This document shows, piece by piece, positions 37,621-50,209 of a DNA stretch of 64,000 nt; position 1 is the stretch's first letter, and each line of letters starts with the position of its first letter. The position numbers and the translations under genes were made by a program. The stretch is from Megamerina dolium (taxonomy: Eukaryota; Arthropoda; Insecta; Diptera; Megamerinidae), in the NCBI GenBank assembly GCA_963854835.1, contig OY978526.1:88939846-89003845 (forward strand), in the 5' to 3' direction. The notes beneath the pieces were generated by a model that was not told the origin of the DNA, made no database searches, and worked only from the letters and a program-made list of their open reading frames with translations.

Positions 37621-39254
37621 CCAATTCATTTTCAATTTTGATAATTTGGCAAAACTTAAATTTAAGTTAAAGTGAACAGCACATTTTTCTTAGCTCTTGG
37701 ATCTTTAGTAGACCCAAGATTATAACTTCAAGTGCTTACAATGTTTAAGGGTTAATTGTAATCGTATAATATACATGAGTATGTATGAATCACTTCAAAT
37801 TTTTGACGTCAGTATATAAATGTTTCTTCTGCCTTTCCGTCTCTCGATATTAATTTATTGTTGTTGACTGTTGTTATAATTTAGTTTTGTTCTTATTGTT
37901 CTTTCTTCTTTCTTTTAGCTCTTGACTATTTTACGCACGATTTAGGAAATTTGAACATGATGAACCACATTATTATTGGTTAAATAAACTCTATTCATTT
38001 CATTTCGTTTAATTTAAATTTTCAAGATAAATTTCTTAGGGAAGGAATCTTTTAAAACAGTATTTGGCATTTCGGTATTATTATTATTATTAGTATATTA
38101 TTATTATTATGATTATTACTATTGTACGTTTTATGCAATTTTATGATTATTTCTTATTTCAATAATAACGTGATAAGCATTTTAAAAGCAATAAGCTGCG
38201 TTTCTTCGACACTCATTCGACTGTATGGATTGTTACTGCTATTGTATATATTTTTTAATTTCATTGAAATATACTCAAGTTGAATGCAAAGAGACCTTAT
38301 TATTATTATTATTTATTGTGCAACCTTTTACATATCGTACATTTCATAGGCCTGTATGTAAATATGAGTTTAAAAAAGGAAACATCTTAAACTTAAACAT
38401 TATGATAGCCTTTGCCGATTTCTAAAATTTATTTTATCTATATCTAAGTCGTATGTATTAAAGAAAAAGCTTACAATATGTATTCTTGCGTCTTCACCCA
38501 ACTTCAGTTACCCATTGATCATTACCCTTACCAATTTTTTTTTTCTCTCTCTCTCTCTCGTGTATCTGGTTTTATTCATCATTTAAATGTAATGTTAAGC
38601 GATATAATATTTATTTTATATTGTATGTACATATAACATATGGGTGTGTGTGTGTGTGCAAACATATGTATACATACTTAGCAGCTGTCAAATGTGGTTG
38701 ATTTGCTTATTTTCCTTAATACACAATATTACAAGAATATTCTTCATAAGCGTGTTTTTTTTTTTTTTTTTTTGCTTCTCTCACATAAATATACGATTTT
38801 CGATTCGAGTTTAATTTTTTTTTTCAGTGCCTAAAATTATGCTCATATATTTTTCAATAAAGCTTGCTGTTTTTTTGTAAGCCGCGCGGTGCTTTATTTT
38901 TTTTTCTTTATTTTTTGTTGAAAAGAATTTTGATGAAATCTTATAAAATTGTGATATTAAATTGTGTGAATAAAATGTTGGAGCTTTTGCAAATTTCTTC
39001 AACCAACATTTATGGGAATTCTTATAATTTTTTTCTCATTCATTTTTCATTTTTACATGTATGTAGGAATAAAAAAAAAAATTAATATATTATATCAAAA
39101 TGTGAGGGAAATATAGCTAAAGCTGAAAAAAAATGAGGGCAAAAACTCTTTTCTACTATAATACAAAATTTTCAGCGAATATGAACATGAACGACTTATA
39201 TTTGATTAATCCCATGTCACACATTGTATACATATACACAAACACACATACACA

Positions 39255-39256
<2 letters not shown>

Positions 39257-39292
<36 letters not shown>
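39257..39292. repeat. (CA)n microsatellite
   Basis: Near-perfect CA dinucleotide run following CACATACACACAAA. Confidence 0.95.
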
Positions 39293-39294
<2 letters not shown>

Positions 39295-39687
39295 TACAAA
39301 AACATAACAGCAATATCAGCATGGATAATTTTATGATGCTTGCTTAGATTTATAGCATGTCGCGAGCTGTTCTGGTGCACTTAAGTGAAATAAAAGTATG
39401 CCGTTGTCATTGCCATAACCTCAGATTATTACAGTTGGCAAGACAAAGAAGCAAAAAAGTAGCAAAAAAAAAGAACACAAATACTTACAATTTGTAAAAT
39501 TAGAAAAGCATTGTAGGCCGGCAGCATTTATATACTTGACTACAAAAAAAAAACCAAAATGAGATAGCAAGCTAATTTAGAAATCTTACCAACAAAAAAC
39601 AAAAAAAAAAAAAACTCCTTCCACAAAAAGTAAAGGAAGCCTAAAAAATACAACAAATTACAAATGAAATCATACACAATATAATAC

Positions 39688-39777
39688 CACACACACACAC
39701 TCACACACACACACACTCACACACACACACACTCACACACACACACACACTCCCACTCACACACCCACACACACACA
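39688..39777. repeat. Interrupted (CA)n / (CACTCA) array
   Basis: A CA run broken at regular points by CTCA (TCACACAC units), giving a minisatellite-like pattern over about 90 bp. Confidence 0.9.
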
Positions 39778-41637
39778 ATGAACGAATTCGCCATTCTCGA
39801 GAGTATGCTCAAAATAAATGAATGAAAATGGTACGCATTTCGTTAAAATACTCTACATACTATTTTTAAAGCCCCCTCAAAGTATGCTACGACATTATAA
39901 AATGCGTACGTTATCACGGTTGTGAGTTGATTTAAATGCAAAGATTAAGAGAAAGTAATCGTATTCTATATAATTTATTTTTTTTTTTTTTTATTTATAT
40001 TTTATTTATTTTTTTTTTTATTGTACGAATCTGAAGGCAAGACAAAAAAAAAAAACACAGCCTATATTTGGGGAGTGATTGAATGATTGAGTGAATAATA
40101 TGAGATATACACAACAAAAAAATAATGATGAAGAATACATATCCTCCACCACTGATGTTGTACGTGGTGTGTGGTTTTTATTTTTTGCGGTTCATATTAA
40201 TAACAATTGCTCATCAATCACTTGCGTCTTTTTGTGTCATTTGTATTTATGCAGTACATACATAAATATAAAAAATACAAGTACAGTGAAAATGGAAATT
40301 AAATATAATGAGTATCACAATCATGATTATGATGATCATCATGTTGAAATATTTATTTCAATGATGTATAAGTAATGCGATAGTAGTATTATTAGCAAGA
40401 AGAAATATACATGAAAATCATTAGCTTGGTTTTTCTGGAGATATGATGAATTCAGTCGTAACTATTCGATTAATTGTGATTATTCATATAAATTATTTAT
40501 TATTAAGTACATGAGATTTTGCTTAAAAACATGCTGTCTTCGCAAAGCCCATTTGAAAGCATTGTTTATTGTTCTGGCTCTATAAAAATTCTATTGAGTT
40601 TTGATACAAACAGATTAAAAGATATTCCATAGAAATTGTCAGCAGATGTGTACCATTTTATAAATCTGAATACTTGAAGATTATTTATATTCAATAAATT
40701 TATTTATAAATTTATTTATAGATCGATAAAGCCGTACAAACAATCTCTTCGGCCTATGCAAAAGCTTTTTTCAGCAATACAAGAAACTCCTCTCTATAAT
40801 GATACCCGCATATCGATAAATATATGCAGTTTTTCTAACAGAATTAATTTGATATGACGGAATGTCGGAAAAAATTTTCTGACATAGCTCAGAGCAGTGA
40901 TATGACAAGTATTCCGCCTATATTTTTAACAGACAAAAACTACTGGCACCATTAAATATCACACTTAGATAATAAAATTTGCATTCATTGTTAGCCTTAC
41001 GAATTCTCATTTAGTTCATGATTAAAGTATTATATATATATGCATGGCTTTGTGTATTTTTCATTCTCTATTTCCCGAATATTTCTATCAAATATTTACG
41101 AAATATGTTTTTGGCAGCACAGCCACTATAATCCTTGCTACCAATTCACCCCCAATACCATCATCTCCAACACAAGACAACATAATCATTAACATTATCA
41201 TTATCGCATAGCAAATTATTATCATTACCAACACAATCAACGCAGCAATTTGACTTTACTTTAAAACTTAAGCAAATCAAGTAATCAATTATGTTAATAA
41301 CAAACAAAACAAAATTCTGAGAAAGAATACGATAAAGTGTGTGAAACATATACATTTATAAGCTCTTGCAAAATGGAAAGGAATGGATTTTGCAATGAAT
41401 GAAAAAAAAGAAATGAATATAAAAAAATACAATTTTAAGTTGAAGAAAAAATTGAAGGAAAGTTGGTTTTTCATTCTGTGTTGGAATACGGTAACGTTCA
41501 TCTTAATTTTCATCTGCTTCTGATTCATTTTCTTTTGCTGTTATTACACACATACACACACACGCTTCTCACAGCTAACTGACAGCCCACTGATTTCATT
41601 GCTGGCTCACATCTCATATCTCTTCTTGAGGCTATCA

Positions 41638-41689
41638 TCTTCTTCTTCTTCTTCTTCTACTTCTTCTTCTTCTTCTTTTTCTTCTATTT
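41638..41689. repeat. (CTT)n microsatellite
   Basis: Imperfect CTT trinucleotide run. Confidence 0.9.
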
Positions 41690-41826
41690 GTGTTGCCAAC
41701 TTTTATTGCTTCGTAGATGATGCTGACTTTAGTCTTAGTCAGACTATTTCTATTGCCAATGTTCTAGTTGTGCTCCAGTTATATTGAAATCATTTATTGT
41801 TCTCACCGCTATTACGTATATGCATA

Positions 41827-42910
41827 CAGTGATGGACAAAAAATAAGGATAGCTCAAGATCTTTTAATGAAAATTATATAAATATGTCAGAAGATGTGAT
41901 AATATTTTATGTTTTTTGTTGAATAAATTAAATGCAATTTTTAATCAAGTAGAAAAACAAAATATTAGTGTTTCCACATCCGTAATTAAACCAAAACGAA
42001 CTTCACCTGATCATTTGAAGTTGTTTGTGGAGTTAGTTCTGTGCTTGAGGAAAATATATTTCATTTCCTTTACATTGTACCAATAACCTAGAAATCAAAT
42101 CAATGTTCCGCGAAATTAACGGTTGGCTCATTGGAGTTTCAAATGAGTTTCCAAGACATTGCTGATCAGAACCATGGCCAAAACTGTGCAACACTACCAA
42201 GAAGCGCGTCTTAAACGGTACACTCGATTGCTATATATCCAATAAGGCTTCAATTCGCTAATTAGAGACTGACAGTTATTTTTGTTCAGTCTATAATTTT
42301 TTCTAAATGACTCCTCTGTCAAAGCAAAAGGGTCGTTTTCTGATAGCATTTACTCCAGTAAGCGTCGTCGGTTTAAAATACGCCGTTTTCAAGTGTCATG
42401 TGAATTTATATTATTTAAAAAGATCTGTTCCAATATAAAAACAGTTTTTTTTACTCAAATTATATTTAAAAATTCAATCAGAACAAACTGCTGACATCAC
42501 TAAGATCTCCTCGCTATCAGATCTTTCAATTAATCATTCGAAAGATAGAAAAGAGCTTTCAAGATGGTTGCCAAAATAGACAATTGTCTTATAATAGCTT
42601 TTTATCTTTCGTAAGACTGTGGTGAGTTGAAAGACAGTTGCTAGAATTACCCTATTAATTGAAAAGGGCATCAAATTTTGAAATATTAGCAAGTCCTAAC
42701 ATTTTCGATGCTTTAATAACTGCTATCAGCTGCTTATTTAAATGATAAATTTTGGGATTGCCAGAAACTAATTTTTCATAGCATTACGAGATCTAGTTAA
42801 CGAAATGTGATAATCTAATTTATATCTCAATACGAATTATTGATTCTATAATTCGAGTACGATCGAAGCATTACAGATTTGACTTGTACTCATTTTTTTG
42901 TCCACCACTC
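41827..42910. mobile_element. Candidate Tc1-like element, CAGTG ends, coding decayed
   Basis: The left end CAGTGATGGACAAAAAATAA and the reverse complement of the right end (GAGTGGTGGACAAAAAAATG) are inverted repeats about 1.08 kb apart. Left of CAGTG is TA, the Tc1 target. CAGTG is the classic Tc1-type terminus and the size fits. The interior has no open transposase frame, although 41960-42230 includes words that could come from one (for example CCAAGACATTGCTGATC, TACCAAGAAGCGCGTC). It is either a decayed Tc1-like copy or a long MITE. Confidence 0.5.
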
Positions 42911-45290
42911 TCTATATATGTAACAATGTACTCATATAGCCACAAACTTCCAAATAGAAGTGTCACAATTTGTTGTTTTTATTGTTGCTACTATTCATTT
43001 ATGCACATAGGTATATTTTATAAGCAGCATGAATGACGCTGCAGCCATCTACTTCACACCATATTCACAATGCTCATCGTCATTATCATTTTTTGAGCTG
43101 TTGCTGTTGTTGTTGTTGTTGTTGTTGTTCGCCCATAAAAAGGCGTACGCTGGCAGGCAATCTCTACTGTCACAAACTGATGCCTATGTTATATACACAT
43201 ACATACATAATGATACTACCAATATACTTATATGGAACTACATATATAAGAGTGCCTCATTCTGGTCTCTTGTTCGATGCTGTTTTTGATTGTTCGTTTA
43301 TTCAGTTGTTGGTTGGTTGGTTGGTTGGTTGGTTGGTTGGTTAGCTGGATGAATGCTTTTTTAGTATAGTCTTTTTCTTCTTCTTAGGAATATTATATTT
43401 ATATACATCTTATACTCTTTCTCGAGTACATACGATATATATGTATAGGTATATGTACAAGAAGACATCGACAATGACTACGACAACGATGACAATAAGG
43501 AGGACGTTAAGGACGATAAAGTTGGTGTACTTAAGTGGCACACTTGAAGTTTCTGCGGTTGATACAAAATGTTATTTGTATGTGTGTATATGTTATAATA
43601 TCTTTGAATGATGATGTTGATGTTACGAATGATGTTGTGGCTGATGATGATAATGATGACGATGATCAGGCATCTTGAAGATGTTTATGATTTTATGATT
43701 GTTGTTGCCACATACTGTTGCTGATAGTAATGATGTTTCAAAGAGTGTGCCAACCAACACTTTACTTCTTACTCTCTTCTATGTTTCGTCTTCACAAACA
43801 TCTACTTTTTCTTTTTGGTTCTTGGCTGCTACTGCAGGCTTGAAAGTATTATCAGCAACATCATTATCACAATTTCAATAACGAGAAGTAGCAGTACTAA
43901 AAGCAACAGCAGCAGCATTAAGAGCGGAAATTTATTTGTAATTACATTTCCAACACACTCACTTATACACACACACACACACGAACACATTGATACACGT
44001 ATATATGTATATATATTGAAATACATATGCACAATCAGCTCACTTACATACAATACTCTGACGTACAGGTGAATAAAATTTAATTATACTAATATATTAT
44101 ATTCAACTTGAGAAGGAAAAAGCGATTATGAATGAGCTGTGCAAGTGAAGTATGATATACTGATATAATGGAAGGATATATACATAGTATATATACATGT
44201 GTATGTATGTATGTGTGTTTTGGAAAATTTTTGGCAGCAATTATTTTATTAAATGTAAAAGTAATGATGATCATATTCGTTAAATTCGTTGTTATTGTTG
44301 CCAATTTTTTTATTTTATTTTTGTGCACTTTTTCAGGTTTATGCAAATTAAAATTTCGTATTCAAAATTATATTTTGGCACATTCCCACACTCGTAGTAT
44401 GATGAATAATTTTGTATTTAACATTATTTAATGTGTGGAAGGAAAAATTAATGAGATAAGATTATAAAGATTTTTGTGGATGCATCAAAAAGGCGAAAAC
44501 AGCAAACTGATTACGAAAGAATAATTTTTAATATACCACTAATTGTCAAATACCCTTTTGTTCTATCTTTCTTTGAATCCATTAATAAGAATGTTCTTCT
44601 TGTGCCGAATCCCATGCCTAAGACTTGTGATGGGTCGAGGCTCCTTTTAACATTAATTGCAGGGTATGGGGGACCCTCTGACAGTGAGTTCAAAAGATGT
44701 AAAGTAGGTTTTGCTGAAACGCTTAATCAAACTGCTGTTTTCTCTAAATTCCTCAATCAAAATGTGGACGCAACGGAAAATCTAGCTTTCAAAATGAGAT
44801 TTCTGTAAATTATAAAGTATTCTAATTAACTATCTTCATCTGGAACTTTTTTAAATTTTATATGTGACCTTTATGAAATATTTCTCAGGTAAAAATTTGT
44901 CAAAAAATCGATACTCAATTTAAGATGGTCTTAATTTTGACTAGCTGTATCATTCCTACCAATCAGGGCTTGCAATTTTAAAAAGCTACTTCGCAGTTAA
45001 TGTTCTTAAAGAGCAGGTGAATACTTCTTTCTATTTTTGATTAAGTGTACACAAAAATGGAGTAGCAGCTGTTCGTTCATTCGAATGCCATTAAAAGAGA
45101 GCATATAGAAATTGTTGCATATTTCCAGGGTACATATTTATACTTTATTTTCTATGGACTTTCACATTCTATGTATAAAGATTTTGTCTTAGAAAACCCC
45201 TAGTAAAATTACCTGCTGAAAATTTTTCTGCAATAATTTAACCCTCTAACGACCTCGCAAATGCTGTATTATGCAGACTTTTCAAAATAG
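42911..45290. other. Non-coding stretch with simple repeats
   Basis: No gene is supported. It contains a TGT run near 43102-43128, the (GGTT)n array listed, GAT/GAC-rich sequence near 43465-43520 and 43608-43668, and a CA run near 43967-43982. An open frame of 110 residues at 44476-44808 (plus) has no recognised family; the opposite strand over 44511-44693 is also open. Both are probably chance or decayed-element frames. Confidence 0.4.
43308..43342. repeat. (GGTT)n microsatellite
   Basis: About nine tandem GGTT units, the same unit and strand as at 14.84 kb. Confidence 0.95.
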
Positions 45291-45302
45291 TGGTCAAAAT
45301 TA

Positions 45303-45675
45303 AAAATAAAAAAAAAAAAATAAATATGTGGCACTTAAAGCCCCAAAGGGCTCATTGGCGAGCTTCTCTTCCATTACTGTTGTGCGTCTTAAATTTTGGA
45401 CAGTATTAGAATGGACCTACTTATTTTAGCCGGTCCCGAACGGCAGAACACTTGTGACATCACTTTTTCTGAGCTTTGTCACAGAGTTCTTTTAGAAGAT
45501 TTTTCATGGCAAGTTGTTACTGTCGGAAGAATTGCCAATTGCTTGCCGACAGGTGGGTACCGTTCGAAAGAAAAATCTTTTCGATATTAAATTTGTTATG
45601 CATCAGCCGGGGATTGAACAACGACCTACAGATCAGAAGGCGAACACACTAACCACTGAGCTACGGCACCCCTAA
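45303..45675 (-). repeat. SINE copy 5, full length, A-tailed
   Basis: Complete copy on the minus strand, flanked by a perfect 12-bp duplication TGGTCAAAATTA (45291-45302 and 45676-45687). The tRNA-like head starts GGGTGCCGTAGCTCAGTGGT. The A box TAGCTCAGTGG is at 45653-45663 and the B box GTTCAATCCC at 45610-45619. The body shares CTGTGACAAAGCTCAG, GACATCACTT (plus strand) and GCACAACAGTAATGG with other copies. The 3' end is GGGCTTTAAGTGCCACATAT followed by a mixed A/T tail (plus strand AAAAAAATAAATATGTGGCA). A perfect duplication and intact promoter boxes point to recent movement. Confidence 0.92.
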
Positions 45676-46037
45676 TGGTCAAAATTACCCTTTCTTAAAA
45701 GAGCTATCGGGTTAAAGTATTCTACAAAATTATTCCTTGTTAAATTTTACTATATGTATCCAAACTATATATTTCGCTCCGATATGAATTTGAACCCTTA
45801 TTTCCACTTATTCTAAAAACACTCGGGCAAAAAGTTGCAAACTTAATATGGCCATTCAAAAAAATTTGACATGAGAATTCAAAAAGAATTGAAAGTCATC
45901 AGAGTCATCAGAGCATTAGTGATGCTGCGTCATAGTGTATTGCAATTGAATTCAAAGACATTATCACAAAGCATCTAGCATAATTTTATCATCATTTAGC
46001 ATTTGAAGCAACACCATCCTATATGGCGCTGACATGA

Positions 46038-46975
46038 TAAATTTTGAGTTCTCCAGTATTTGATCTTTCCACCGGTGGTTAGGTCTTCCTCTTCTGCGTT
46101 GTTCATCAGTGGGTTCCGAATATAACACCTTCTTAGCTGGAGCGTGTTCTTCCATACGCTCGACATGACCTAGTCATCGCACCCGCTGAATTTTAATGCG
46201 CTTTACTATGTTGGTGTCGGCATAAAGCACATACAGCTTATGGTTGAACCTTATTCGATAACTATCACCAACGCAAATAGGTCCAAAGATATTGCGTAGG
46301 ACTTTTCTTTCGAAAACTCCGAGCGGTGGAAATTGTCCAAGCTTCGTCGCTATATGTATGGACAGGCATGATTAGAGACTTGTAGAGTACGGTTTTCGTC
46401 TCTCGAGAGAGAGCCCGAGCTCAAAGTTCCCGGCCACCAGTCCGGAGCCGAATGGGGCTGAAAGTGGTAATAGCTTCGGCTACGAGGTCTTACCAAAAGA
46501 CTTTAAATTTAGTACCACGGGTGATTAGGTTGGAATCCCTCCAACCTTATCGTTGGAAACGCCCTCTGGGGAGGTTTTCGTGGTGATTGTGGTAAAACAA
46601 AGAACACGCGTTTAGAGTATTCCACATCAAAAGGCGTCGGGTACTCGATGTGGAGATGCATTACAACCCCTGTTTAATTGTTGACCCCTTAGATCAGAAG
46701 AGGTTTTGGGTAGGCCTTGATCCCCACCACGGAGGGTAGTATGTCCATTCAACGTGCCCCAATTGGTATCATAGGAACCTGGAGGTTATTTTCTGATTTT
46801 CCAATCCTACGGGGCGCTTATCAATGCTTCAATTAGATACATTACGCTTTGTGCGTCGTGAGATAAGGCCATACTGGCAGGTGCTCACGATAAACACTGC
46901 TTTATCGTTAGCCCAAAGTAACAAAAATGATCCTTCGCAATATCTCCAGGCTGACATCATTACTGGTGTTAATGC
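46038..46975 (-). mobile_element. RTE copy B, disrupted by a 0.49-kb insert
   Basis: Minus-strand remnants of the same RTE as copies A, C and D: at about 46155-46040 MEEHAPAKKVLYSEP and RRRGRPNHRWKDQILEN, and at 46330-46160 ERKVLRNIFGPI.VG, YRI.FNHKLY.LYAD and KRIKIQR. At 46912-46975 the region matching AGCCCAAAGTAACA...GACATCATTACTG.TGTTAATG follows. Between about 46426 and 46911 lies unrelated sequence. The 3' end with its simple-repeat tail is missing on the left, and the frames are broken. Copy B is closest in sequence to copy D (EEHAPAKKVLYSEP in both). Confidence 0.8.
46426..46911. other. Unidentified GC-richer insert inside RTE copy B
   Basis: This 486-bp block has no counterpart in RTE copies A, C or D. 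It contains CCCGGCCACCAGTCCGGAGC, GAATGGGGCTGAAAGTGG and GGTTGGAATCCCTCCAACC (a short inverted repeat, GGTTGGA/TCCAACC). About nine bases of the RTE are missing at the junction and no duplication is seen. It may be a fragment of another retrotransposon's untranslated region. No protein domain is recognised. Confidence 0.45.
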
Positions 46976-48721
46976 ATCAACAGCATAACTACTCGAAATT
47001 TTTTTTGCAAGATTCGTAGTATTATTAGGAGAGACTTGACGCAAAAGTCAAAGTAATGCGACCCAAAAAAATTTCTAAACTAAATTATTTACAGTAAATT
47101 TGTATACCAGCAACATAAAGTTGGCATACAATATACTCAGAACTCTAGGTTCGACTTAGGGTTTAATCAATAAGTGAATTTCCCATAATTTTCTATGACA
47201 AAACCCTCGCTAAATATCAATATCAGAGTGAATTTGCTTGGAACTAACCACGTTCTTGTAATAATCATTATTAGCAGTCGAAGTATATACTTAACAATTA
47301 CACTTGAAAATATATTCACATTCACACACACATAGAAATATATGTTTACCACTTGAAGAAGTTTATGAACATGAGTAGTGTACTAATTTCTGTTTTAGTT
47401 TTATTTTATTTATTTTTTTTGTTGCACACAACCACCCAGAAACCACTATAATTCTTTCACACAATCAAGTTCATGCAAATTCACTTTTGAAATCAACTCT
47501 TGGATAACTTTGGCCATTAAAAACAGTCACTGTAAGGTACATATATATGTATGTGTGATGTGTGTGTGTGTGTGTGTGTTTCATGTATGTATGTATGTAT
47601 AAGTACAAAAGCATAGTTAAATACCAATACCTACATATATATAAAGGTAAAAATATTGTTCCACTTTCGTTTGTTGATTATGTTGATAATAAAGGTGTTG
47701 GTTTAATACAGAAACTTCATATGTTGGCAATATAGGTTAGACAAATTGAAAAAGCTTATGGTATATTAGCTAGAGTACATTTCATACCGATACACTATAC
47801 ACTATATATACGTACTTATATTTTCATAAGAAGTAAAATTATAAGAAGCATGATAATTTCAAGAGTATAGTACTGCCACAGATTTGTTTCATAAATTATT
47901 TTCATATATCACATTCATATATGTAGATGCACATACTTGAATTAAGTAAATAATATAAGAAATAGCTACGACTTGATAACAGCTTACATATATAAGTATA
48001 GTGTATATACACTATACATATATGTGTAGTATAGTAGCTAGTTATTATATGAGAACCTACTTATTATACATATATACCTACGTTGAATGGCAACACTTAT
48101 AGAGCACTTGTCTTAGCGCATTTATATGAATTGTATACGACAAACACGATTATATGAGATTCTTGTATGGCAAAATCATATATTATACATTCATCACCCT
48201 TTGTATCGTCTAGTTTTCTCATTTATTTTATTATTTACTTTTAGTTTTTTGAGATTTTTTTTCCCCCCCCATTCACTTTTCTCCAGCCAACCCCATAATA
48301 AGAATCTACATACAATTGTCATCGTTGTTGTTGTTGTTGTTTTTCTGCATGTGAAACCATAAACAACACGTACACGTGTTAACATGACAATAACAAGGCT
48401 AGAAAAATGCCAAGTCGTAAGATGAACACGTACATACCTTACATACATCTGAATACACGCTCACGCACAGGCTCTCACTCTCATGAGTTCATATAATATG
48501 AACTACGTATGTGATGTCATGCGAAATATCATCAACTCTACAATAACAACAATAGAGATAGCAATAGAAAGACGAATAGACGAATCTTCTTACTTATTTA
48601 TGTATATAAATATATGTAAATAATGGGCGTTTGGAAAGTCTGGTTCAATATAAAGTCAGTATTTTTCTTGGCTTAACAATTCTTTTATATTAGCCGAGTT
48701 GTATATTCCAACTCCTGAATA
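46976..48721. other. AT-rich non-coding stretch
   Basis: No gene is recognised. A GT run lies at 47559-47579, a 22-bp perfect palindrome is centred at 48006/48007, a run of nine C lies near 48263-48271, and a TGT run lies near 48322-48341. Confidence 0.5.
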
Positions 48722-48723
48722 TA

Positions 48724-50206
48724 TAAAGTCTAGTAAAAAGAAATCCATTATTTTTGCATTAAATTGAAGGTTTTATTTAGCATGATACGATTTAAGTAAA
48801 ATATGCACCGTTTTGTTCGATGACTTATTGTCATTTGGAAGGTAATTTCATAATGCAACTCTCATAGAAACCTTTGTCTCTATTGGCAAGTAACTGGGAC
48901 AGTCGATTTTCTCAAGCTTCTCTTGAGGCGAATTTTTCATAAGCAAACTCATTCGCCATAGACAGGAAGCGGTAGTAATTACTTGGTTCCAGGTCCGGAC
49001 TATAAGGTGGATGCTTAAGAACCTCCCAACTAAGCTCCCGGAGCTTCTGGCGAGTCACTATCGATATTTGTGACCTGGTGTTTTGCTGACGGAACACAAT
49101 TCCTCTCCTATTGGCGATTGCTTCCTTCATACGGTTGTCAATTGTTGACACTACAGGTGCGAATTAAGAGTTTGGTCGTAGGGGAGCAGGTCATAGTAGA
49201 TGATTCGCTGCCAATCCAAATAAAAAAAAAATAATTATGTGGCACTTATAGCCCCAAAGGGCTCATTGGCCGAGCTTCTCTTCCATTACTGTTGTGCGTG
49301 TTAAATTTTTGGACAGTACTAGAAGGGACCTACTTATTTTAGGCGGTTCAGAACAGCAGAACCCCTGTGACATCACTTTTTCTGTGCTTTGTCACAGAGT
49401 TCTTTTAGAAGATTTTTCATGGCAAGTTGTTACTCTCGGAAGAATTGCCAATTGCTTGCCGACAGGTGGGTACCGTTCGAAATAAAGATCTTTTCGATAT
49501 TAAATTTATTATGCCACGACGTACAGACCTTCCTGACCGTCAATCCTTGCTTTGCCACCGTTTGTGCCGGCTCACCGTGATTCGACCACGACCGTTTTCG
49601 CTTGACGTTGACGTCGTAAGTGACCCACTTTTCATCACCAGCAACCATCCGCTTCAGAAATGGATCGATTTTGTTGCGATTCAGTAGCGATTCGCAAATA
49701 GAAATTCGGTCCATGAGGTCTTTTTGGGTTAACTCGTGTGGCACCCATACATCGAACTTCGTTTTTGTATTCAAACTTATTTAAATGGTTCCAAACGGTT
49801 TTTTGTATAATGTTTAGCTCCTGGGCAATAGAAACAGTGCTTACATAACCGTCAGAATCGACGATTTTCATTATTTTATCGATATTTTCGACAATTGGCC
49901 TTCCAGAGCGTGGTGCATCTTTGACATCAAATTTCACATTTTCAGCCGTCTGGCTTGCGTTTTCGACTTTATCGAAGAAAAACTGTAAAATATGGCATAT
50001 TTTCTCTTTACAGGTGTCCATCTTTGATGCGTGCTCAAACAATACTGAGTCAAGCAATCACAAAACTGCCTGAAAAGTTTATTTAGTACGAACTCCTATC
50101 TTTCTAATGACATCTAGCGTAACCCGATCGCACTTATACAACGCAAGATACAGATTAATAAAGCCATCTATTTGGAAAATAATGGATTACTTTTTACTAC
50201 ACCTGA
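48724..50206 (-). mobile_element. DD34D mariner with both ends, carrying a SINE
   Basis: Inverted ends (left AAGTCTAGTAAAAAGAAATC; right, complemented, AGGTGTAGTAAAAAGTAATC) are flanked by TA at 48722-48723 and 50207-50208. Minus-strand coding pieces in order: MDTCKEKICHILQFFFDK at about 50022, GRPIVENIDKI, VSIAQELNI, WVPHELTQKDLMDRI, RMVAGDEKWVTYD (first catalytic Asp), TVAKQGLTVRKV, then a SINE, then IIYYDLL, RRGIVFRQQNTRSQ, HPPYSPDLEPSNYYRF and SREA. The second catalytic Asp (usually HQDN) is Gln and the third (PSDY) is Asn. About 30 residues are deleted after AENV. Without the SINE the element is about 1.19 kb. It belongs to the same family as 28.7-29.3 kb. Confidence 0.87.
49220..49513 (-). 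repeat. SINE copy 6, 5'-truncated, A-tailed
   Basis: Minus orientation: starts after the head at GGCATAATAAATTTAATATC, ends GGGGCTATAAGTGCCACATA followed by an A-rich tail (plus strand AAATAAAAAAAAAATAATTA). It lies within the mariner transposase, just after VRKV and before the WDWQ-equivalent segment. Confidence 0.87.
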
Positions 50207-50209
50207 TAT

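Larger units (their letters stand above)
37621..41825. other. Long non-coding stretch with simple repeats
   Basis: No gene is recognised in about 4.2 kb. Simple repeats include TTA-rich runs near 38078-38110 and 38300-38312, a CT run near 38545-38560, the two CA arrays and the CTT array listed separately, and many homopolymers. Confidence 0.5.

Noticed and set aside
44320..44345. Second recursive splice site (TTTTTCAG|GTTTAT)
   Set aside because: The donor half GTTTAT is weak compared with GTRAGT or GTATGT, and similar T-rich CAG words are common by chance.
44476..44808. 110-residue open frame as a host gene
   Set aside because: No recognisable domain, both strands open over the same stretch, and no splice or promoter context.
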